From: Eublepharis macularius
Lineage: Eukaryota; Chordata; Lepidosauria; Squamata; Eublepharidae
Assembly (NCBI RefSeq): GCF_028583425.1
Contig: NC_072794.1
Location: 24,735,232 to 24,799,231, forward strand
DNA: 64,000 bases
Reading direction: 5' to 3'
A model generated the notes under the pieces. That model saw only the letters and a list, made by a program, of their open reading frames with translations, was not told the origin of the DNA and searched no databases. Position 1 is the first letter of the stretch; each line of letters starts with the position of its first letter. A program made the translations under genes and the position numbers. Below are positions 57,560 through 64,000 of the stretch, piece after piece.

Positions 57560-58950
57560 ACAAAATGTTCCTTTAAGTCCATAAAAAGTGGTTTAGAACA
57601 AACCATTAACCTCCCAAACCGAGTCCAAGCCCTCTTTCAGGATGATTTGTTTAAGGCCTCTCTGCTATTTAAGCACAAAACTGTGTGAAACACAGTCTAA
57701 TTTTAACAATGACTATGCAATGGAAATTCATTTTTAAACATGCCAACTTCTATTATCGTTTCAAATCCAGCTTTATTCTTTAATGTAGCGATATTTCTTA
57801 ACAATATGATGATCCTGAAAGGTTGGAGGTATTTCCGCATCTGTAATTTCCTCAAGTGATTAAAAAGAATACCAGTTTTTAAAAACGTGCCCCCAAAGTC
57901 GTTAAATCACCTCCTTTCCAGACTGAAACATAGATTAGCTCAGATTCATCTGCTTTCTGCTTGTTATATAGAAAAATGACATCCGCGGTGACAATTCTGG
58001 GCTCACTACTGGCTTGAACTTTTTTCATACCGCAACAGTTGTTTTGACTGAAATCTATTTATAATCTTTAGATTTCTCCTGAAACCATGGAAGACTTTTT
58101 AATGAAAAACCCCAAGACAATTCTACAGCTGTTATTTTTCCTGCTTATCAACCAATCACCCATTTCTGATAATTCAACAGCTTTATAACTCAGTATTTGG
58201 GAGACTTATTCCTCCTTTTGACACTGTTTGTGAAGGGTTTAACTAGAAATCCCAGAGACATTGTTAGACCACACACATTTCTGAATTCACTTCTGCCTTC
58301 TATAATTGAAGATTTAACAACCAGAGGCACATTCAAGAGTAAGTAAAGAATTCTAAGTAGCACATTCATTTTTATTACAGAGATCTTTCCAAGCCAAGAA
58401 ATAGATCGGCTACCCCAAATCATAAATATCTTTGTAACTTGTTTATCAATCTCTGATGATTATCAGGTAATAGCATTAGCAGTGTCATCCTAAACAGAGT
58501 TATGCCCTTCTAAGCACATTGACTTCAATGGATTTAAAGCGATATAACTCTGCTTAAGATTGCAATGCAAGTGATCAACAATCCAGTTGCTGAAGTACAA
58601 AACTGCTCCTTTATCCCATGGAATAGGAAACATTTTAACAATATCCTTAGAAGACTGGCATATATTTAATCTTGTAATTTTAGATGTAATCAGTTTAATC
58701 GTATATCTGGAAATTTTACTATACCTACCCAACAGGTGAGATAAACTTTGAATAGACTCGTTTGGATGGACAATATAAGCAAAACGTCATCAGTGTATGA
58801 CGTGATTTTAAAATCTCTGAACCAAACTGGATGCCTTGCACATCAATATCTTGCTAAAGAGCTTTAGCCAAAGTTTCAGCAGAAAATGCAAATAATAGGA
58901 GAAGCGGGCAGCCTTGTTTCCTATTACAAGTCAATGGAAACTGTCTGAAA
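57560..58950 (-). repeat. Degenerate L1 LINE fragment in CACNA1E intron
   Basis: On the minus strand SWLGKISVIKMNVLLRILYL (58423-58190 frame) and an upstream RKQGCPLLLLLFAFSAETLA piece (near 58930-58860) correspond to L1 ORF2 reverse transcriptase and downstream region. Frames are broken and a short MITE sits at 58478-58572. Confidence 0.65.
58478..58572. repeat. Short palindromic MITE (AGCAGAGTTA family)
   Basis: CATCCTAAACAGAGTTATGC, CATTGACTTCAATGG and ATAACTCTGCTTAAGATTGC are inverted about the centre; inserted in the L1 remnant. Confidence 0.75.
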
Positions 58951-58954
58951 TGTA

Positions 58955-60830
58955 TGTTCAATGAGATCCCAGCAGCAGGGCTGTGTTACATTAGTGAAAT
59001 CCAGTACATAAAAATACCACCAAAATCAACATCAAACACTACCATTTCAGTCTTCACATATTGTAACAGTCCCATGGAAAGCCACGGTGAAGTAATTCAA
59101 GCACTCCCCAATCAGCTACACAGAGCAAGTACAAAGTTAGTACAAAGGTTAAAAGTAAGACTCTCCAGATTTGTGCTAAAGGTACGTAATCCAGGAACCA
59201 TGAACTGGCTAAATAATCAGATTTATGCCAATCCATCTTAATCTGGCTATGCTGGGTCACATAAGAGAATCCCAGATCAGATTGGGGGGGGGACCAAACT
59301 ATGCTGGACCGGATTGTTCAGTTGCAGGCAGCCGCAGGCAGACACAGGCAGAGCAACAGCGAGTAAGAAGGCAATGCCATGAACTAGAAACAAGTTTTGT
59401 GCTGTGACAGGACAGTGGCGTGAGGCGGGCAGGGAAGGAGGCAGCAGACAGAGTGGATCTCCATCCCCATCCCACTCCTCCACCCCCTCCTGAGCTCCAA
59501 AAGAGCCCTTTAAGCCACCACTGGCTGCCTTTCAAACTCCACAGCTCCAGCAAGCTTCCCCTTCCCCTGCTTCAGTAAATTAGGGATTCTATACTTTTAC
59601 ACTGAGATTCTCTGGTTTGACATTGGAGTTCTCTAGTCTGACATAGGTTCCATTGCTGTAGTTTGGTTCTGTTGGGTTTTTATGCATGGGAGTGGGACTT
59701 GCATCAGGAGTGGCTTTTGGGCAAGAGTTGCGTTTGCTGAAGGTTTCCCTTTGCCTGGACATCCTTAGAAAAGTTTCCTCCATAGGAAACAATGGAAAGT
59801 GGCTGGGGGCATCTTGTTCAGGGGCACATAGAACTGGACCCCGGGACCCAATCTTCCTGACATTTGGGGGTTCTTAAGAGGACAGGAAGTAGTCATTTCC
59901 CTGCAAATTTGGTGGACTTTGCTTGAAACATGCCCCCTCAGTCTCGTAGATAGCTTTCCCCATAGGGAACCATGGCTGGAAAAAAAATCAGGATTATCTA
60001 ACTGGATTAGAAAATCTCATCTAGTTTTCAGGGATACTGATTTTTTTTTAATCCCCAAAACCTGGATCCAGATCACCGGGATTTGGGGGGAAGTTTACAC
60101 CCCTAATCTGTGCTATGTTGCCACTTCTGGTGAGCCATGGTGAACCGAAAGATTCTCAGGAGAGTGGCATTCTCCTAGGTGCCTGATTGTTTCAGCTGTT
60201 AGTCAAGGCAGTTTATTCATTCCCTCTGTTCTGGGCTTCTTTCACACAGTGATGATTTTCTGTGTAGCTCTTGCTGCAGTGATACAATGGAACTCCCCTA
60301 CAGCAGTCTGCACTGCACTTTCCTTGTATCAGACACTGGAAGGCTTTAACGGGGGTGGGGGGGATCATCGGAAGTTGAGGCAAGAAAAATGGTGCCAGTG
60401 TGGGCAGGATATGCAGAATGTGCACCTTCCCAGACACATGCAAGCAAAGGTGGTTTAACTACAATCTTTCCAAAAACAGCTTAGGTTTTGGAAAAGATTG
60501 AATCAGTGTGGGAGAAAACGTGGAAAGTGGACCATTAGGGGATGCGGATGCTCCTCTAAACAAACCCACTCCAGTACAGGTGCCAGACTGAAGCAAAAGA
60601 TGTTCTGCCAGAGACGTTCCACCAGGTCTATGGTTGAGTTCAGCCCAAGGTTTTCTTGGAAATGCCTCCTGACCAGTCTCCTGCTGGGGGTGGGGGCTAA
60701 AAACCCCTGCCTCCCCCTCATGTGCGTAGCCGCAGTAGAAATCATCAGCTGTACCCCCCCTCTTCCCCTTTGTTTATGTTGTGCTGAGAAGTGTGGATGA
60801 GGCTGTCATCTTAGGTTTGATTGTCCATAT
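58955..60830. other. Intronic DNA with unclassified repeats
   Basis: 59580-60120 contains repeat-like words (CCCATAGGGAACCATGGCTG, GTCTGACATAGG) without a nameable family. No CACNA1E exon recognised. Confidence 0.3.
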
Positions 60831-60932
60831 TGTTGGTTTTGATTTTAATGTAATTTAAATGTATTTATGTTTTATGATTATATTGCTGTGACCCACCCTA
60901 AGCCTGCTTGCGGGAAGGGTGGGCTATAAATC

Positions 60933-61006
<74 letters not shown>

Positions 61007-61036
61007 GACAACAACAACAACAACAACAACAACAAC
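60831..61036 (+). repeat. LINE tail with (ATC)n and (CAA)n microsatellite
   Basis: GACCCACCCTAAGCCTGCTT and GGTGGGCTATAAATCAAATC end a LINE; about 22 ATC and then about 10 CAA units follow. One frame reads poly-His then poly-Gln, but it is not a gene. Confidence 0.8.
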
Positions 61037-61154
61037 TTGTAAGTGGAAGCAACCCTGGTAGTGCTATGAAAGCTTCTGGGTCAAGCTTCGGCTTGTTTGC
61101 TACCTCCAGCTTTGGCTCACGTGACTGTCTGCTTCCCATTTGCTGGATTCCTCT

Positions 61155-61620
61155 AAGGTGGGGATCCCCAAACATTTTAAGCCTGCAGGCACCTTTGGAA
61201 TTCTGACATAGGGTGGTGGGCACAACCGCAAAATGGCTGCCATAAGGGGCGGAGCCAACCAAAACTGTGAGGGAGCGAGGTCTTGCATAACTCTAATTAT
61301 AACTTGTCAACATTTCAGGCAGAAGCTCTGTTTAAGAAGATGCCTTTAAAAATAAACATATTGTTTAAAACATATATTTTTGCATATACATTCAGTCACA
61401 CAGTAAAGATCTTTGAGATGTGGCAGCAGCTGCTGCCAAAGCAATTTTTTTTAAAATCGGCACAGCCAAACAGAACTCCAATGGCCAATCTGAAGCCCTT
61501 CTGGGCAAAAGCACTGCCTACTTTCTAAAAACACCTGGTGGGCACCAGAAAAGTTGTCAGCAGGCACCATGGAGCCCATGGGCCCCTGCCATAAGGTCTC
61601 AGGCCACAGAATTAGTGCCT
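61155..61620 (+). repeat. Dispersed repeat (GGGGATCCCCAAACATTTT)
   Basis: CTGCAGGCACCTTTGGAATT, GGCTGCCATAAGGGGCGGAG, then CCTGGTGGGCACCAGAAAAG and AGGCACCATGGAGCCCATGG. Related to 42250-42375 and to a piece near 16720. Confidence 0.5.
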
Positions 61621-62200
61621 TTCATTTCCTAGCCTGCTAATGAACCGGTGGCATACCTAGCAATGATGCTTTCCCCCCCTTGGTCATTCTTTGCGCAACT
61701 GCACCACATCATACAAGCGCCCCACTCAATAGTTTTCTTAAGGTAAGTCCATAAATAAATTGCAAACAAGAAAAGTGCTTCATGGAAAAAACAAAGTTTA
61801 GAGCGTTTGCCTTTTCAACAGAAAGGCAGGAACTGCACCAGGGTTTGACATAATGTAAAACTGAGAATGGTGTGCTTTGAGAGAACCTCATGCAGCTGCC
61901 AGCACAGCTTTTGCATCAGTTATTTTGCTACTAAAACCAAAGGATTCTCCAGGACCTGCATTACTGTGGAGCTGAATCACAAGTAATCTCAAAGCATGCA
62001 AGAGAAAGTACACAATCGCACTCCCCCCTCTTACTTTGGGCTGCCAATTGCTTTCCTGGTGGGGGCTCCCGAACAGTCACCTTTTCTCATCACGGAGTTA
62101 CCATGCTAGGAGAGCAGCATCTACCAAACTTCTCCTAAGAGAAGAGCTGGCAGGCATTTCCTCTAGCCCTTGCCTTGTCCTCACTTCTGTGGAACGTTCA

Positions 62201-62288
62201 CATGTAGTGGCTACTGCCCCGGCATGTAGTGGCTACTGCCCCGGCATGTAGTGGCTACTGCCCCGGCATGTAGTGGCTACTGCCCCGG
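62201..62288. repeat. Perfect 22-bp tandem repeat, four copies
   Basis: Four identical units beginning CATGTAGTGGCTACTG and ending CCCCGG, 88 bp in all, without a mismatch. The period is not a multiple of three, so it does not act as protein repeat. Confidence 0.95.
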
Positions 62289-62854
62289 CTTTTTTGCTTT
62301 CAGTCCCTGCTATTTGCCTGGTGCATTTCTTTCTTCTCCCTTGGTGCTGGCTGGCATTGTATCCTTCCTTCTGCATAAGGACAAGAGCTCAGCTGAAACC
62401 CTCAACTGTGCCATTGTTAAATCCTTGCCTTAACTTCCCCCAACACTCTCCTCTGTGGCTCCACCAAACCACAGCTTTCATGTACCTAAAACGCACAGAA
62501 TGATGCAGCCCACGTCTTCTCACACATACAAAGGAGTATGACTGTGACGCCCACAGCCCTTCACGCAGCTACTCTGGCTCCCCATTCACTTCTTCATGAG
62601 TAAGTTCCAAATGACATTTTTCTTGCCGAGCTCTCTCTGGGATTACTCCAGCCTATTCTGCAATCCCCCTTCCTCTCTATCTCCTCCTTTGCTCTTGCCT
62701 GGGTTTTAGCCCGTTTTCCACAATCCCCTCCACTTGAACATAAGCAAAACTCACCAATTAGGAAAGCAAAGTGCTTAGAGTTACAGTGTCTTGCCTTCAA
62801 AAGCCGGTCTTTGGAAGGAGTGCACTCAGGGTCAATTTACATAGTTCAGACTCT

Positions 62855-62945
62855 TTAACTGAGCTTACAGCCTGATCCCATGTTTACTCAGAAATACGTT
62901 CTTGATTTCAGTGGGATTAACTCCCTGGTAAGATTACAGCCTTAA
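62855..62945. repeat. Short MITE fragment
   Basis: CCCATGTTTACTCAGAAATAC, TTTCAGTGGGATTAACTCC and GTAAGATTACAGCC match the family at 56963-57040. Confidence 0.5.
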
Positions 62946-63245
62946 CAACCTTTTCTACAGACAGTAGTTAAACTATGGTAGATCCAATAATATTTTTTTC
63001 CCATTCTTTGAATGCATATCTACTTGTGGTGAGTCTACCTTCCATTAGTCACCATGGGACATTGTTTCTGGTTAATATCTATTTGTTTTTTTTTGCCTCA
63101 TCCCAAATGAGCCAATGCAGTCTTGTGAATTAATTTATCTTTTTTTTTTTTACAGGTCATGAACAAAGAGACATTGGAACATTGTTCCAAAGTGATCAGA
63201 TATGAAGACTGGGTTGAGTAAGCTAATACTGATGTTAGGAATGGA

Positions 63246-63263
63246 ACCCCCCCCCCCCCCGCC
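63246..63263. repeat. Poly(C) run
   Basis: An uninterrupted run of about 14 C near 63248-63261. Confidence 0.8.
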
Positions 63264-63507
63264 AAACCTCCTGATGTTAGCTATCATACATCTAATTCCC
63301 TTGGTGGCTCTTCCATGAAGGTCAATGCAAACGGGGTCAACTAACGATAGTGTGTCTGGGTTTGCAAACTTGGGGGTGATCCCAAGGTTTGTAGAAAATT
63401 ATAAAAGATGGGGAGGGGGAGAGAGAAAGAAAGAGATATGGGGGTTAACCCCTCCATCCAAGGAACTTGCGTTATCTGAGCATGCACAGACAAAAATAAA
63501 ACATACG

Positions 63508-63592
63508 AACAGTGCAATCCTAAGCAGAGTTACTCCAGTCTTAAACCCATTAATTTCAGTGGCTTAACTCGTCTTAGGATTGCGCTGTAAAG
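63508..63592. repeat. Short palindromic MITE (AGCAGAGTTA family)
   Basis: CAGTGCAATCCTAAGCAGAG and CGTCTTAGGATTGCGCTG are inverted ends of an 80-bp element. Confidence 0.8.
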
Positions 63593-64000
63593 AGCTGTAG
63601 GGAATGGCCAAAGGGAAAGAAAAGGTGAAACATAGAGGGCTGAGAAGAGGAAAGAAGAGCATGTGAAATGCATGCCCTGGTCTAAACTATACATGATGAG
63701 TTTTGGCAAGTCAGGTCCAGGGATACTTTCCCTGAAGACACACAGCAGCGGCAGAGAAAGTCATTTTTAAAGGGCAGAGGGACCTAAGTCATCTTGGAAT
63801 GAAAGCATGTGAGAAGGAGGAGCTCCTACTTCTCCCCCATATCACCATCCTGAGCTGAATCGTGGCCATGTGCACTTAAAAAATTTCTTTCCTTGCAGTT
63901 GCTATATGACTGTGGGGAAAGCAAGTCTGGTCCAGAGAACCAAGATCCAACTTGCCAAAGTTTGTATCCTGTAGTTGCTGCCTAGGCCGAGAGGAGGGAA

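Noticed and set aside
60919..61206. Open frame with long poly-His then poly-Gln
   Set aside because: It is a translated (ATC)n/(CAA)n microsatellite following a LINE tail, with no other protein signature.

Overview
The window is nuclear DNA from a vertebrate, most probably a squamate reptile (lizard type; a gecko, skink or lacertid cannot be told apart here). This rests on the repeats: tRNA-derived and 5S-rRNA-derived SINEs, CR1/L2, BovB/RTE and L1 LINE fragments, hAT-type MITEs and many palindromic MITE-like elements. Intron-exon structure, low gene density and CpG-island patches fit. There is no bacterial-style gene organisation, no CRISPR array and no operon. Most open frames are chance frames or decayed transposons.

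The one securely identified gene is CACNA1E (CaV2.3, R-type voltage-gated calcium channel alpha-1E) on the minus strand. Its two last coding exons lie at 57127-57317 and 54945-55484, encoding the C-terminal cytoplasmic tail through the stop codon. The intron upstream fills the rest of the window to 64000 and holds an L1-like fragment, MITEs and simple repeats. From 54944 down to perhaps 44490 is a plausible long 3' UTR, with a candidate poly(A) signal near each end; this extent is inferred.

Below about 44 kb is intergenic DNA. It holds a broken C2H2 zinc-finger gene (minus strand, about 11297-12081) with an in-frame stop and frameshifts. In mammals ZNF648 lies 3' of CACNA1E, so this could be its decayed counterpart or an unrelated copy. 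Two CpG-rich patches (6480-7300 and 12690-13640) look like promoters; the second lies upstream of the zinc-finger remnant in its direction of transcription.

The rest is a layered record of transposition. Several insertions can be read directly: a hAT MITE with a perfect 8-bp target duplication, an L1 tail inside another LINE tail (11-bp duplication), a 773-bp element inside a SINE (12-bp duplication), a SINE interrupted by a LINE tail (12-bp duplication around the whole), and a CR1 inside an L2-like repeat. I found no convincing undescribed biological system. The best leads are the palindromic repeat families, the zinc-finger/CpG-island locus, and one unexplained exon-like segment near 39.7 kb.
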